64,000 nt of DNA, from positions 62,001-126,000 of the forward strand of contig RPFO01001063.1 in assembly GCA_009746045.1 (NCBI GenBank), written 5' to 3'. The position numbers were made by a program, and so were the translations under genes. This document shows, in pieces, positions 32,528 to 54,301 of the stretch (positions within the stretch are counted from its first letter, which is position 1; each line of letters begins with the position of its first letter). Below the pieces are notes generated by a model. It made no database searches and was not told the DNA's origin. It saw only the letters and a list, made by a program, of their open reading frames with translations. The DNA comes from Mesostigma viride (lineage: Eukaryota > Streptophyta > Mesostigmatophyceae > Mesostigmatales > Mesostigmataceae).

Positions 32528-33947
32528 CTAATCTACGCTGCTGCTGTATTCCCTAGACTGGGGTTGCTGGGGTGGCAGGGGGCGCCTGCCATGGCTTTTG
32601 GTCGACGTGGATGACCGCCACCCTCCAGTATACCGGTTTCCCCCCCTTGCGGTCTCATTCCGGAGCTGGAGGTAGGTCGGCCATAGCTCCCGTCGCCGCT
32701 GTTGCTGTGCCAGGGTCAAGTCGTTGTCAAGCGTGTAGGAAGTCCTCGAGAGCTTCTTGCGGCATTTAAGAAGCGACAGCTTATCCGCCATGTACTTTAA
32801 GGTGAGGAGCAGGGGGGCCGGGCCAGCCTTACCCCGCGCGCAGGGATTAAGGCGGACAGCCGACATCCGCAGCTCACCAGTGAGTTGCATGGGGGTAAGA
32901 ATGTCGCGCTTAAATGCTATGGCAAGAGACTCCGAGTTCTCACCTGCCGGCTAGCTGGTCGAAGTGCTTGACGATGACGTTGTGGCTGCGCTAGGTGATC
33001 GAGGTCGGCCTCCTCGTGGAGGTCGAGCGTTTGTTGCTTGAGCTGTGCCGCGATGGTGGAGGCAGTGGAGGCTGGTGGTGTGATGCTTCAGCATGTCCGC
33101 CCAGGTCTGGGTGGGGGGAGCATCGTCGGCTGGGCCAGCAGATGCCGGCCGGCGATGTCCTTCACCGCCTGGGCGGTGCATGAGGCTTGGGGTGTTGTGC
33201 AGGCACTTGATGGCGATGGCGTTGTCCTTGAGGCGCTGGTCGATGTCGAGGAGCTGGTCGGTGATGGCGTCGGTGGTTTTGGAGGTGGCGGTGGCAGTGG
33301 TGGAAAGGTGAGGGAGCTCAGCCGCCAGCGTGCTGCCCATGGCTGCCACATCTGCGGCAAGGGGGGTCGCGTGCTGTGCAAGGACGGAGCTCCGTGAGGA
33401 TGGAGCGAAATGTGGTTTCGGTAAGGGTGGTGGGTGCGGAGGGCGGGACATCCCAGATATCTCGGCCTCGGTGCGCCCGACAGGAGGGAGCAGAGAGCGT
33501 ATAGCGCTGAAGGCGGGGGCGAGGGGTAACGTGAAGAATCAGTGTCTGCAATGGTTTGGACCAAATGCGGGGCGTGGGAGCCTTCCTCCGTGTTGAGGCG
33601 ATGCTGGCCGTGAAGGTGCCGGCACAGTTCCACAAGCGAAGCGTGCGAGCCGGAAAACACGTCATCCGGCATGAATTGGGTCCGGGGGTGCGTTGCCAAT
33701 AGCCGAGAGAGGCGACGTCGAAGTCGACCTCGTGCCAGCGCGGAAGGGATGTAGGGCGACTGCGTTTAGGCTCAGGCGATGCCGAGGGCGAGGCCGCGGG
33801 AGGAGCCGAGTAGACCACTAACGCTTGGTTAGTGTCACCGCTGCCTGCGAGGCCGGGAGGCGGAACTGCAGCCGGAGCTGCAGGCGTGATTGCATTGCTC
33901 ATCGCAGCCTCCAAACTGCGTTGCGTCGTGGAGCTTTTGCTCGTCAT
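32528..33947 (-). pseudogene. Decayed retroelement ORF1-like gene
   Basis: Read right to left: MTSKSSTTQRSLEAAMSNA, EPKRSRPTSLPRWHEVDFD, then shifted frames with DDVFSGSHASLVELCRHLHG, LDIDQRLKDNAIAIKCLHN, TQTWADMLKHH and, at the 3' end, ADKLSLLKCRKKLSRTSYTL and DNDLTLAQQQRRRELWPTYL. At least two frameshifts separate these blocks. The last part resembles the RNA-binding region of LINE ORF1 proteins. Related fragments lie at 50,824-51,075 and 55,060-55,440. The LINE ORF1 identity is inferred from motif style, not a search. Confidence 0.5.
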
Positions 33948-34109
33948 AATATTGCGTATTACCTTCGGAATAATATATCAGGGTGTGCGTCTAAGAAAGA
34001 CGAAGCGGTTGTGATATTCACGGCCGAATTTGGTGCCCAAACGTGAAAGTTATGAGCCCCGTCGTCAGCCATGGCAACATAGCGTGGCCCGTGGCTCGTG
34101 AGCTGAGCT

Positions 34110-34520
34110 ACATCGCAACCATCTAGTCGCTTTACACGTAAGCCAGCCATAATTTCAATGCACAAGGATACACATTTCCATCACCATTCATCTTCATCAT
34201 CCTGAACGACTCGAACACGCGGACAAGATAACGGCAGGCTCGAGCTACCATGGTCCGGATTCTCCCGATTTCTGGCCTGCGCTGGTTGTCTCCTTGATGT
34301 AAGCCATCTAGATAGGTCTCGCGATGAATTATTGTCAGCCAACCATAATCCTGACGGAAAAACAAGACGTACTACGCATTTCCATGCACCTCCATTCATT
34401 CCCATCATCCTGAATGTTCACTCGACAAACGCGGATAAGCTAATTACAGGCCGGCTTGAGCTGCCATGGTCTGGATTCTCCCCATTTCTGACTTGCGCTG
34501 GTTGTCTCATTGATCGCACA
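34110..34520 (-). repeat. Dispersed repeat, copy C plus partial copy
   Basis: 34,120-34,297 matches copy B (CTAGTCGCTTTACACGTAAG onward, ending GCGCTGGTTGTCTCC). A second, more diverged copy follows at 34,376-34,512, ending GCGCTGGTTGTCTCATTGAT. The terminal GGTTGTCTCATTGATCACAC also stands alone at 38,234. Confidence 0.72.
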
Positions 34521-34529
34521 GCGGAGCTC

Positions 34530-34905
34530 TTCCATGAATGTTGCCAGCGGTCTGAAGACTAGCTGGCTCTACGTGATCAAGGGTCAGCTAGCGCTGTGCC
34601 CCGTGTTCAATATCCACGCACCGGCCGGACACGGTCCTCGTACTGGCGGCCGCGCCTATTCCTTGTGTTCAGTCGCCCGTACGCTGGACAACGGTAAGCT
34701 ATACACTTATAGACATGAGGGCCCTGCATGTAGGGTTGGTTACATCTCACTTCTTTCGCCACTCAATCTTACACATACCTACTGTTTGATGTGACATACT
34801 GCCATTACAGTGGGACAGCTCGGATGAGGATTATATCCCCCGCTAGTGACTTAATGGTCGGGGCATGATGCAGGCGACATTTGTAACTTTCGTGTAATTA
34901 TTTCT
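34530..34905. other. Gene-poor DNA
   Basis: A 94-codon plus ORF (34,510-34,794) shows no domain. Nothing else recognised. Confidence 0.45.
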
Positions 34906-34906
34906 C

Positions 34907-35322
34907 TAATTAATTAATTAATTAATTAATTAGACTCGTGCTCCCGTTGGGGAGTCACGGAGCATTAACCCCGATGGATGGATGGATGGGTGCAAACATT
35001 CCTACCGGTCTAATCTATCTACATTGGCTACATACTACATCTACCTAACAGCATTCTAACTACAACATCTATCTAGGCAGCCGCACGCTGCCCGAGGGGG
35101 AGCTATCTGGCGTGCCTCCCGCGGGACTGCACACGCGGGCGCTTCCCTACTGGGGGGGGCTCATTGTCCTCTATGACCTGGGCCCACTTGGCCTTGTCCA
35201 TCATCTTCTTCCAAATCACGGAGAGGCCGAGGCCCCCCATGTCCTCTACTAGCTGTTCCTTGAAGGTGCGGGCCTTGCGGCGTCTAACATCACTAGGCCC
35301 GGCCCACGTCAGGAGGTGCCGA
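34907..35322 (-). mobile_element. LINE 3' end with microsatellite tail
   Basis: The minus frame from about 35,322 reads LLTWAGPSDVRRRKARTFKE, then EDMGGLGLSVIWKKMMDKAK and WAQVIED to TAG at 35,103. This arrangement (RR-R, then W and DR/DKAKW near the end) is typical of the C-terminus of Jockey/RTE-style LINE polymerases. Some 170 bp of 3' UTR follow, ending in (AATT)n at 34,909-34,935. The reverse transcriptase core is absent, as in 5'-truncated LINE insertions. Confidence 0.62.
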
Positions 35323-36507
35323 TTTCTCTAATGAGATTAGCATAGTACTCCGTGACATGCCCATGCGCATGACACGCAAGTACTTGATGTGACATGATGA
35401 AACACGCAGTGTGCAGACCTCAAAAAATTTAGAAACAATCACAATTGCTACCAGTTTCTTACAAGATGAAGCATCACCACCGAGTCCTGAGTCTGCGAGC
35501 AAAATTGAAATGGCGTGTCAGCCAGACGCTGCCTTAATCCATCCTCACGAATGCCCGGTAGCATCAGCTCATGCCAGCACTTGGCCCTTCTTGGATGCCA
35601 AGTGGAGCGCTCAGCTAGGCCGAAAGTCCTCGGAAGGATTCAATCGCACATTAAACATTCAAAACTGGCCTACGAGCATTATTGCGCTTTGAGGTGCCAA
35701 GCATGGCATAACTAGTCGATCTTAATGCTCCAACCTGGTTTCAGAAAAATGATCAACAGAAGGCGTCCAGCGCTCCAAAGCTCACGCCCGAAGCCCATCA
35801 TGGCATCCATGTAAGGCCAGTAGGAAGCAGCGACACCTGCATCAATGAGCCACCCAGCCCCTGTAGTTTATGGCCATGTCAAAGGGGCAACTTCAACTAG
35901 AAGAGTCATCCTTCTTGATAGGCTAGCATCGAGCCATCATCTGGTGCGTTCCTGGCACTCTGGCCCGGCCACCACTACCTCCTCAGACGTTCCCTCAGTC
36001 TTGTCCACCGCCCAGGTGGTGACAGCTGGCAGATGAGAGCCCTTCCCCTCTCACTGTGGCGGGAAATCGAATCACCGTTCCCGCGACCAACAGAGCAACG
36101 GAGTCTGCATTCCGCTGGCAGCCAGGATCATTTTAATGGGGGTGAGCGCTGGCCAAGGCAGGCCAGGGATCCCTATCACCAGCATTTCGTGAAGCACTAG
36201 GAATTTGCCTATTGAAGCCATCATATGGAGCCCAACATATCAAGCCTCGTACCATCCTAACCAGATTATGCCAGAAAATGGTACCAATGAGGCGTTCGGA
36301 GAACCGACCACAGGCCGACGTGTGAATTGAATCACCCCAAGCCGTCTGCCTATCTGGAGGCAGCGTCATGATTTGGTTGTTACTCTGTCCAACTGAACTT
36401 GAACACCGACCCCGTCCATCCATCCCAAGCCAGCCCCTAGGCTGAGCCATTTGCAAGTCACACCTTCTCCGCCTAGGCTGGTGGTGGTGGCCACCTTGTT
36501 GGTTATC
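35323..36507. other. Region 3' of the Rxt3-like gene, no gene recognised
   Basis: It holds only short ORFs without recognisable domains. Part of it is 3' UTR of the minus-strand gene ending at 36,508, but no clear polyadenylation signal could be assigned. Confidence 0.45.
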
Positions 36508-45444
<8,937 letters not shown>

Positions 45445-45464
45445 CTGCAGTTGTGGGGATGGAT

Positions 45465-45760
45465 GGGTAGGTGGGTGGGTGGGTGGGTGGGTGGGTGGGT
45501 GGGTGGATGGATGGATGGATGGATGGATGGATGGATGGATGGATGGATGGATGGATGGATGGATGGATGGATGGATGGATGGATGGATGGATGGATGGAT
45601 GGATGGATGGATGGATGGATGGATGGATGGATGGATGGATGGATGGATGGATGGATGGATGGATGGATGGATGGATGGATGGATGGATGGATGGATGGAT
45701 GGATGGATGGATGGATGGATGGATGGATGGATGGATGGATGGATGGATGGATGGATGGAT
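45465..45760. repeat. (GGGT)n then (GGAT)64 microsatellite
   Basis: GGGT units to 45,504 followed by perfect GGAT units to 45,760. On the sense strand of the Rxt3-like gene these are (ATCC)n(ACCC)n, beginning 20 bp before the 45,444 acceptor. Confidence 0.97.
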
Positions 45761-46646
45761 GGGCGGGGCGTAGGGGGGAGAGACCCAGGGCCGTAGGGAG
45801 ATGATGGTTCATGACGCAGAAGGCATGGCTTTGTTAGCGATAGAAATACTGGCGGTAGTAAAACCAGGAGTGATAGCTAGAGCAGCAGTAGTAAGATTAG
45901 TTCAAATATGATCCTTGTACATGTGCTTGTACTCAATGTGTCCTTATGCTTGCCCTGGTACAAGTACTCGTGAGGATACCTGTAATCGAAAGTACTTTTA
46001 ATTTCATAAACTCATGAACCTTACCCTGCACATGGCTGTTGTGGAATTATCAACCATAACCATGCTGAGCCACGACAGGCCCATGGCCTGGCCACCCAAC
46101 GGCTAGGGAAGCCCATGGCCTAGCCACCAAATGGAAGCACACAATTGGATATCCCCCACCCAAGCAAATCCCTGTGCAGCCCCCTCACCCCACCCCACGC
46201 CCCACCCTCACGCAAATCTGTACAATCCTAGTCCGAAGGTAAGATAAGCACATAAAGGCAGAGGAGGGGGCAGCAGATAAAGACACACACCTTGGCTTGA
46301 TCTGTTCCAGCCGCAGAAGGGTCGTCGTAATGAGGAGAGATAACAAAGGGAGGGGGGATGACGATGGGCCACCGTTGAGAGGTGGGATGGATCCCAGGAG
46401 CGCCCGCACCAGGGGAAAGTTGCACACCCGCGCAGACAGAGAAGAAACATGCGCACATACAGAGAAGATAAATAATTCAGCAATCCACCTTACCCCTTAT
46501 CTTGAAGGGAGGAACGGCAAATCGACTCTAGTGCCGTTCCGTCCAAAAGAAACGATGCTTGGGAGCACTACATTCTGATGGCATGAGGTTTTGCAGCACA
46601 ACCTTGGTAGAACTAGTACTACTGCTACTGCTACAACAACAACTAC

Positions 46647-46679
<33 letters not shown>

Positions 46680-47876
46680 CTAGTACTACTACTACTACTC
46701 CTAGTACTCCTAGTACTACTACTACTACTATTACTACTATTACTACTACCACCACCACCTACTACCACTATTACTGCTACTAGTACTAGTAGTAGTACTA
46801 CTACTATTAAAACACTAGTACAAGTATTACTAATGTACTAGGCAGACCAAGTAGTACCAGCACTACGAGGTCGTAGCAGCTGGAATGAACAACGGCCTTA
46901 CCTAGTGCGCCCGGCATCAATAAATAATCATACAATTGTTGTTTGCCCTTATACTATTATGTATTGGGTGCCCCCTGAGTGCCTGTGTGTGACTGGCCAC
47001 GTCACCGTATGATCCTCTCCCAATCCAAAATAGCACTTTCTATGCAGAAGACGAAAAAAGGGCGCACCATGACTCTCACGACCTGCCCTGTGATATATTA
47101 TTTGCAGGCCGCAACATACTCATTGGACTAAAAACCACTTTTTAGATGTTTAAACGGGCCATCCAAGCAAGGCATTGTATAACATACGCCCAACGTCAAA
47201 GCAAATGTATGTAGATCGTGTCGAACAGGTGAAGTAATTAACAAGAAACAGAACAGCGAACTCTGCCCAGCACAGATCCGCAACATCAACAAAACCACAC
47301 CATTGAGAATGTTAAAGGGCAAAGCAAGGCACGAATTGGGAACCCACAGCATATCTTGAACCAGGATTGGTTCTTTCCGCACACTTTGAACCGGAAAGTC
47401 AAATATTCGCAAAAACCGACTTCCGACTTTGTATAGGCCTACCAGCAGAAAATTCAGCGCACTGATTTGGAGAGAGCATTCTAATTCTGAGCGTTTGCAT
47501 AGGCTTGTATGCAGAGGCGTGTGGGCTAGATGGGTACCATCTAGCAGGACCAGCTGTAACGGTATGTGCTGGCAGCTGTGTTAGCAAGAATTCGCCATCG
47601 ATGCTCCTGTGCAAGGGTTGCTGTAGATGCACACCATCAAAAAGGAGAAAGAAAAAGTGACTTCCGAAAATAGCCATCCGGAATCTGAAACCGCAGGAAA
47701 AGCAGTCTATTGAAAAGCAATCCAAAGTTAAAAGCCGCAGGGCGAAATCTCCTGAGTTCCACAGCAATTTGCACTCGGCAGGAATTGCCGGCCATGAGCG
47801 GCACAGAACTCACTTGAAAAACTACCGTTCCGACGCAGAGAACATGGAACACCGAACATGCCTGCTGACAACTTAC
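45761..47876 (-). other. Presumed 5' introns of the Rxt3-like gene
   Basis: Exons joining 47,877 to 45,444 must lie here if the 47.9-48.3 kb exon belongs to this gene, because the two phases do not fit directly. A candidate ending GATCAAGCCAAG before GTGTGTG lies at about 46,292-46,340, but no good acceptor is seen. Confidence 0.35.
46636..46805. repeat. (ACT)n-rich array
   Basis: Interrupted ACT trinucleotides with CCTAGT and ACC variants. Confidence 0.93.
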
Positions 47877-48334
47877 CCTTCGGCGCCGTCTTTGCCTTTC
47901 CTGGCGCTTCGAGCTCCGATGCCAGTTCGAGGACGAAGCAGCCGTTTGCCGCGCTCGCCCATGGGAACCACCATCCCCCGAGAATCCTCCCCTCTGTCAT
48001 CTTTTCCAGATCTCTCGTCTTTCACCTTGCCCTTTTGACTGTCACCTCCCCTGGGCGCTGCAGCGAAATCTTTGCCCCGACCGACGAACGGCTTGCCGTC
48101 GTCGTCTCCATCCTCGGCGTCACCGCCGGCCATGTACGGGGCAGTGCCCTCCCGTTCGTTCCTGTTCCCACCGTAATCAGCGGCCTCGCCACGGCCGGCG
48201 TCACCGCCAAACCCATCAACGCCAGAATTTGGAGGCCAGTTCCTGTTGGTGCGTGGCACTTTCGATTGTCGGGCATTTACCGTCTCATCCGCTTGATCAA
48301 TTCCGGCGTCGGGGGCCGGACGTTTCGTCGACAT
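47877..48334 (-). CDS. First exon of a nuclear protein, possibly the Rxt3-like gene
   Basis: ATG at 48,334 begins MSTKRPAPDAGIDQADETVN. The 152 codons are Asp/Glu/Lys/Arg/Gly-rich with basic clusters (KRPAPDAG, GKRLLRPRTG) like nuclear localisation signals. The exon ends GAAGG before GTAAGT, a strong donor, leaving two bases. Strand, composition and position fit a 5' exon of the Rxt3-like gene, but at least one exon must intervene. It could instead belong to a separate gene. Confidence 0.5.
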
Positions 48335-48534
48335 TGTGACCCCAGACGCGGACCCGTACGCGAGCAGTGCAGTCTAAAACGTCAATGTCGGCAGAACTGT
48401 GCTTAAACTGCACAGTGGCTATTGCGTTCTCTCGCGACGGCTCATGGTTCCCAGCGCGCTTGGCTGCAGCCCAACCCGAGCATTCCGAGCACGAAAAACT
48501 AAATCCCAGTCAGCCACATTGGCTCCGAAACGAG

Positions 48535-48550
48535 TTTATAAAAAAAAAGG
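48535..48550 (-). promoter_or_regulatory. Possible TATA box
   Basis: On the minus strand TTTTTTTTATAAACTCG lies about 205 bp upstream of the 48,334 ATG. Distance and sequence fit a core promoter with a 5' UTR. No other support. Confidence 0.3.
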
Positions 48551-50823
48551 AGGCCCGTTATGCACGCCAGCGGACGTCGCAAACAAAGTCGTGCCAACAA
48601 TGCATCAGCCGGGGGGCGTCGCCTCACGCCTGCCTCACCTTCGCTCGCGCCTATGGCTGTCTGTATTTTAGTGTCGCACGTTGGTTTCACTTGGTTGTCG
48701 CGCTCCAGCAAGTCCTGACGTCGACATCTGGTCTGCTAGTATGAATTTGGTGAAAGTGGCTTTACGCTACGGACTACGGCGATAGACCGCCAGTGCAGGC
48801 CAGTGCCATACGACTGCCCTGACTCAGGCTGCCCTGAGAAGATGCCGCGCGCCGGTCGCCATGGCCGACCTACATCAGGGAAGAAGACGGCGTGCACGTG
48901 TCAACCCGTTAACTTGCAGGGTAAAGACTGTATGACATAAGGCCCTAATCAGGGCTAATAGGTCCCCTAAACAGTGCTAACGCTTGGTTAACGATATTCT
49001 TATTGGTTATTAAAAAATAGTTAAAATACCCATTTACCAGGAAAGTTCACAACGAGATGTATTCTAGCGATCGATCGCACGCCAAGTAGCCTCGATGGAG
49101 TGGCATACTGTAGGAGGATAGCACATTACCAGATACGAGTCATACGACATGGATACTTCCCGGGTGCACGTCGACGTGGCCCCCGCCCCGCGCCTGGCCG
49201 GACTCGCAACACGGACCAGCGGTACTGTACTGTACAGTACTGTAGTCTCCTCGAGTGCTTGGTGCAGGATGTATGGAGTATGGACCTGGACGTGTGGGGT
49301 GGGCCGGGGGGGCCATGGGTCTGTTTGGTGGCCGGTCAAAGCACAAGGGGTCAGGGTATGTACTTTTTCACGTACAACGTGCATTCCGGAAAACGACGAC
49401 CTGGCCATGGCGGCTTGCGCCCACGCATGGCATTTACGTTTTCGTTCGAATTTTCTGACCAAACTCAGGAAATTGATTTTATACGTCCTAAAGATCATAC
49501 AGGCCAATTTTTTGGTTCGCGGGAATGTCATTTGATAGGTGTCGGCAGCGTTCTTGCTGGAAAAAAAACTGCGATCAGGCCGGACGATAGAAACGTTGAC
49601 AGCAATACCTTTCCGGCGTATTTTAAAGGATATATCGGTTTATTTTTACATTTTATGATGATTTGTAGCCGTGAACGCGCAAGGGTGGCCAGAAATCGTC
49701 GAATCTAGCGACCATGCTGCACAACTTTGGTGTGCCGCAATGCGCCATTTTGCGGCCACCGCCAGGGCCAAGGTAATGCCAGCCATGCCAGGTAAAGCTG
49801 AGTTATCGTTTTCTTGTCGATGTATGACGTTTATGTATACTTTCTAGCTTGTGTAGCACATTCTTTCTTCATTATTCATGCTCTTTCTTGACCATGGCCT
49901 GGCCCCTTCCTAAAACACAATTCTTAGATGCTTCCCTCAGTCAGTTGACCTGCCATAGTGTGATGGTGATAAGTTTTAGAGGCTGTATGGGTTTGAATAC
50001 CTCCATATATGTTTGTTATACATTTCCCACACACATATTGCATGAGTGTGAGGCAGTTGGCTGGTCTCTGTGGCATCATCAAGCATGTAACCGGTGAGTA
50101 GAAGCTTCCCATTGTCAGCATGTGCCACCAGGTGTGCTGGCCATCACCTGGCAAGATATAGCAGCTTAGGCCTAGTTTATCCTTGCTAGGGCAAACTGAA
50201 ATAGGCTTAAAATCACTAGTTTGTTGGTGGCTGCCTCCTAGAATGCATGCCTTGCGTAGGGTATCCGTACCACGTTACCTACGTGCATGGACAAGGTGGC
50301 ACCTGCACATAGGTGCCATGTAAGGGCAGTGTGATGATGCAGTTATGTTTCCCCATTATTGTGGAAGGGAAATGTATTGTATGACATGGTTGGTGGCCTT
50401 ATTAGTAGGTAGAATGCCCACCCCTACCCCCTTGGTTGCTTTTTACCAACGGTACCCCTATGGGCTGTACTGGGTGTAACTGCTGGTATACCCAACCAAA
50501 TGATGACCCCAATGGCTCAAACTGTTCAGCAACTAATTGTTTATCATCCCTGAAGTGGTAGGTGCCTAGCTCTTATAACATAATTCAAAATGCACATTCT
50601 ACCAAAAATGAAAACGCGCGTCTTGACCCCCCTGACTTTGACGGCAGTTATACATGGCCTACCCTGCATATATGTAAGGTACCCTGCATCTATCATTCTC
50701 AAAGAATATATGTAAGGTTGTGATATACCAACCCGAAGGGCAACTCATGGACATGCTTGGCCCCCAAGGACAGCCATTGGATATGGGTGGGTTGGATGGC
50801 ATCTGGTTTGCAAAATTGTGAAG
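48551..50823. other. Gene-poor DNA
   Basis: A 202-codon plus ORF (49,100-49,708) crosses a GTACTGTACAGTAC palindrome near 49,222-49,243. It has competing frames on both strands and no recognised domain, so it is not called. Nothing else supported. Confidence 0.4.
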
Positions 50824-51075
50824 TTACAGCCGATGCATCGGCAGTATTTCTGCCCATTTAGGGATTAAGGTGGTGGTGAGGGGCTGGGGGGGCCAGAGCT
50901 CCTCGATGGAGCGGCCAAGGAGGGAGAAGAGGGCGTGTATCTGAAGGTGGTGGCGGCGGAGGGTGAGGATGGAGTCGAGGTTGTAGGCGAGCCTCTGGAA
51001 AGCATCGACGAGGCGACCTTGGTGGAAGAGCTGCTTGCACAGTTCAAGAAGCGAGGCATACGATCCGCAGAACAC
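50824..51075 (-). pseudogene. Fragment of the 33-kb retroelement ORF family
   Basis: MFCGSYASLLELCKQLFHQG matches DVFSGSHASLVELCRHLHGQ in the 33-kb element in spacing and most residues, followed by RLAYNLDSILTLRRHHLQIH. Truncated at both ends. AGTTTGCTCAGTTGGCCAAG upstream also occurs near the 55-kb copy. Confidence 0.5.
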
Positions 51076-51236
51076 GTAGCTCAGGATCTTGTCGTGGTTT
51101 AGCTTGGAGTTGGTGGCCGAGAGTTTGCTCAGTTGGCCAAGAGTTTGCTCACTTGACAGCCAGTATTCTGACTTAGTGTGAAATCAATGGAATAATATCA
51201 CGTACCTCCCCGCAAATGTTCCCCAAAGTAAAGTGT

Positions 51237-51264
<28 letters not shown>
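51237..51264. repeat. Poly-C tract
   Basis: C28 homopolymer, flanked by C-rich sequence. Confidence 0.95.
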
Positions 51265-51267
<3 letters not shown>

Positions 51268-53399
51268 CTCCTGCCCCCCACGCTGCCTCACCCTAGCCAG
51301 GTATGGTTTCTAGCCACTTGTGCACGAAGCTTTGACATGTAGTTTCCACAGAAAAACGATGCAAATTGTAGCCATGACATGCACCATAATAATTATAAAT
51401 CGTTAAGGGGACGGTCCCGGCGCGAATATTTTGGCGCCGAAAAATTCGCGGTACCCGTCCGTACCGTGAAAAAGTGGTGCACGGGGCGCGCACCCCTACC
51501 GGAGCTGGCCATGGCGACGTGCTTTCAGGCAGAGTAGAAAAAGATAGCTCGCGGAATGCAGAGAAACTGAGCGAATCTTAAAGACGATGAGTAAATGATA
51601 CTACTTCGCAGCGGAGTTCGCGTTTTTTGCAGTGTCGATGATTTTATTGATGACCATCGCCACGGGGGTCCAATCTGATGTTTTCGTCGAGAGGAATAAA
51701 TTAGAATGCACGCTGGCGGCGGTGATTGTCAGGTTTTATGGGCTTTACCTAGCGTCAAGGATGCGTTTAAATCGTTATTGGTAAAGCTTTAAAAAAATTG
51801 CTGGGTTTCGGCAAGATTTCCGTCATGATCGGTAAGACACTCTCCAGGCTCGCGGGATGCGCGTCTTATTATTCCATGGAAGGTTGTTCTTTCTTGCGCC
51901 GCTGGGCGAAGGACAATTCCGGTAATGGTACGATCGTGTGATCAACGTGACCCTATGAATGTTTCGCTTCCTTTATGGGTAATTATCAACGCAAGTTTTC
52001 GGCTTCTTTCCGTGCAGTTAGCGCCAGGTATCATGCCATTCCGTGCTGCGCATCGCCAGATTCCTGGCACCTTTCAGTGGTTTTTATGTGCGTTGCATGG
52101 CTGGGATGTGTCAAAGCGTGACCGTGGCATATCGTCAAGTTGTCAGGGATTTGCTGAGTGGTTTCTTGGAAGGAGATTGCTAACAGCACTCAGTTTTGTG
52201 TGAATATTGACGCGGCCTTTCTTAGCAGAGGCTTCATTGTGGTTAGAGGCTCACAAGCTTGAGTTTGTTTCTTGGCAAACAATTGCGCTGGAAAGAAAGG
52301 TGGCAGTGGTTTTTCTGAGGGGCATACTGCATGGGTGGAACTGCGCGTAGGTAGGGGTTATCGTTGTCTTGTTGGCCTTTCTCCCACTAAAATGGGAGAG
52401 CCCTAATTCATATGCTAGCAAGGCAAGGTAACCATGGTAAGAAGCCTTGGCAAGCAGCATGTATGATAATTCTGCTTTCTCTGTGGACTGTCTGTTGTTA
52501 CCCTTGTTGGGCAATTAGTGGATATGGCTTTCTAGGGTGTGTTTGAGCTTGGTTTTGGGATGATGCCCACACCATAAACCTGGAATATGCTTTAGAAGAG
52601 TTGGCTAGGCATGTAGAGCTACCTGCCTCATTGTTGTGCACACACGCAACAGGTTGCCCGTGTCGAGGTAAGGCAAGGGCACATGACGTGCCCAGCCACC
52701 TCCTTGTACATTGTGGTCGAATTGGGCATGGTCAGGAGCCTTTTGGATGGCATAGGAAGTGTTAGTGTGCCTTAATACTCACTAATACCTTCCTTAGCGT
52801 CTGCACAGGTGGCCAACTGCCAAAATTAATAACTGCTACAGCTGAGCTCAGAATGCCACCAAACTTTGACAGTGCCTTCTATGGTCATGACAGAATTTGA
52901 CTTGTGCTTTTCAGGCCTAATTGATGTGTTATGAGTGTGTATGGGGACGCCCCGCCTAAAAAAGCGTATTTTTGGCCCAAAAATTAATAACTCAAAGGGA
53001 TGTGCTGATTTTGTTGATCCAATTAGGTAGAAACAATGTCCCATGACATTTTTATATGGGTTGTGCTTTTTTCATGCAACTGGTTCTCCCACTGTTCTGG
53101 GCAAGATGTGCCACATGTGGACAGCGTTTTTTTCTATTTTTAGCTCATAGCCGGTGTATGGCTGGGGGTAGTACCCCCAACAAGTGGTGGTATGCATGCC
53201 CAAACATCATGTTTATGGTCCCCAAACATCATTCAGTGGTTGTCAGTTGCATTTCTGTAGTTATTAGGGGGGGTAAGTTTTGATATATTTCTATGGGACC
53301 CTCCCCTTAAGACGTCAGTTCCACTAAAAATCATGAAAGTTCATTAAGACCGCAGCTCCACTACGTTAGTTTTAGTCGTTACACTACCAATGTCACAAT
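51265..53399. other. Gene-poor DNA
   Basis: Only short ORFs (up to 92 codons) without domains. No RNA gene or transposon end recognised. Confidence 0.5.
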
Positions 53400-53462
53400 C
53401 TAACGAAGAACGCCCATGAGATGAAGCCCAACAAGGCGATTAAGGTTCAAGCTAGGCTCGGC

Positions 53463-53702
53463 TGTGCCTCCCATTCCGCCTATGCCCATGCCCATGCCTA
53501 TGCCACCACCCATGCCAGCCATGCCCATGCCGCCGCCCATGCCCATGCCACCACCGCCCATGCCAGCCATGCCCATGCCGCCGCCCATGCCACCGCCGCC
53601 CAGCCCCATGCCCATCCCACCGCCGCCCATGCCAGCCATGCCCATTCCCAGCCCCATGCCACCGCCCATGCCAGCCATGCCCATGCCCATGCCCATGCCC
53701 AC

Positions 53703-53769
<67 letters not shown>

Positions 53770-53798
53770 CCACCGCCCATGCCCATGCCCATGCCACC

Positions 53799-53862
<64 letters not shown>
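53463..53862. repeat. (CCCATG)n array
   Basis: Hexamers with CCGCCG and CCAGCC interruptions that become regular toward 53,862. The minus frame reads (MG)n within a 198-codon ORF. The plus frames read (PM)n and (HA)n. The preserved frame despite interruptions is notable but not proof of coding. Confidence 0.95.
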
Positions 53863-54072
53863 GGTTTACGGTGTGACGAGCTATGGATGCCGAGAATGCT
53901 CATAACTTTTACATCCGGGCATGAAATTTGGTCGGGTAAATTGCAGTAGACGCGCCTTTTGATGACGAACACGATTATATAATTTGCGGCCGCCATCGCC
54001 CAAGATTTAGCGCAATATCATAAAACGCAGCACAGGCAGGGTTCGTATTTTCCGGAAACTAGCCATGGCGTA

Positions 54073-54258
54073 ATCACCGTCAGCCGCCTCCCATTCCCCC
54101 GCCGACGGGGAGGACTCAGCGCCTCACACCATTACGCAACTAGTCGACGCTGTGGACACCATTGCGACACAGCCACCGGCCAACGCGGCAGCCATTACCG
54201 CCTCCTCCAAGCGGCTTAAAGAATACATGACCGCTAAAGACGGCTTAAAGAATGCATG
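54073..54258 (+). other. Protein-like ORF fragment
   Basis: One plus frame reads SPADGEDSAPHTITQLVDAV, IATQPPANAAAITASSKRLK and EYMTAKDGLKNA before TGA. Helical, charged composition like a transposon-encoded protein. No start or domain. Confidence 0.25.
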
Positions 54259-54301
54259 ACCGCTATATACCGCAAAACGAAAGTCCGCAGCAGGCAGCCT
54301 G

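Noticed and set aside
49100-49708. 202-codon plus-strand ORF
   Set aside because: Overlapping open frames on both strands, a palindrome within it, no domain and no splice support.
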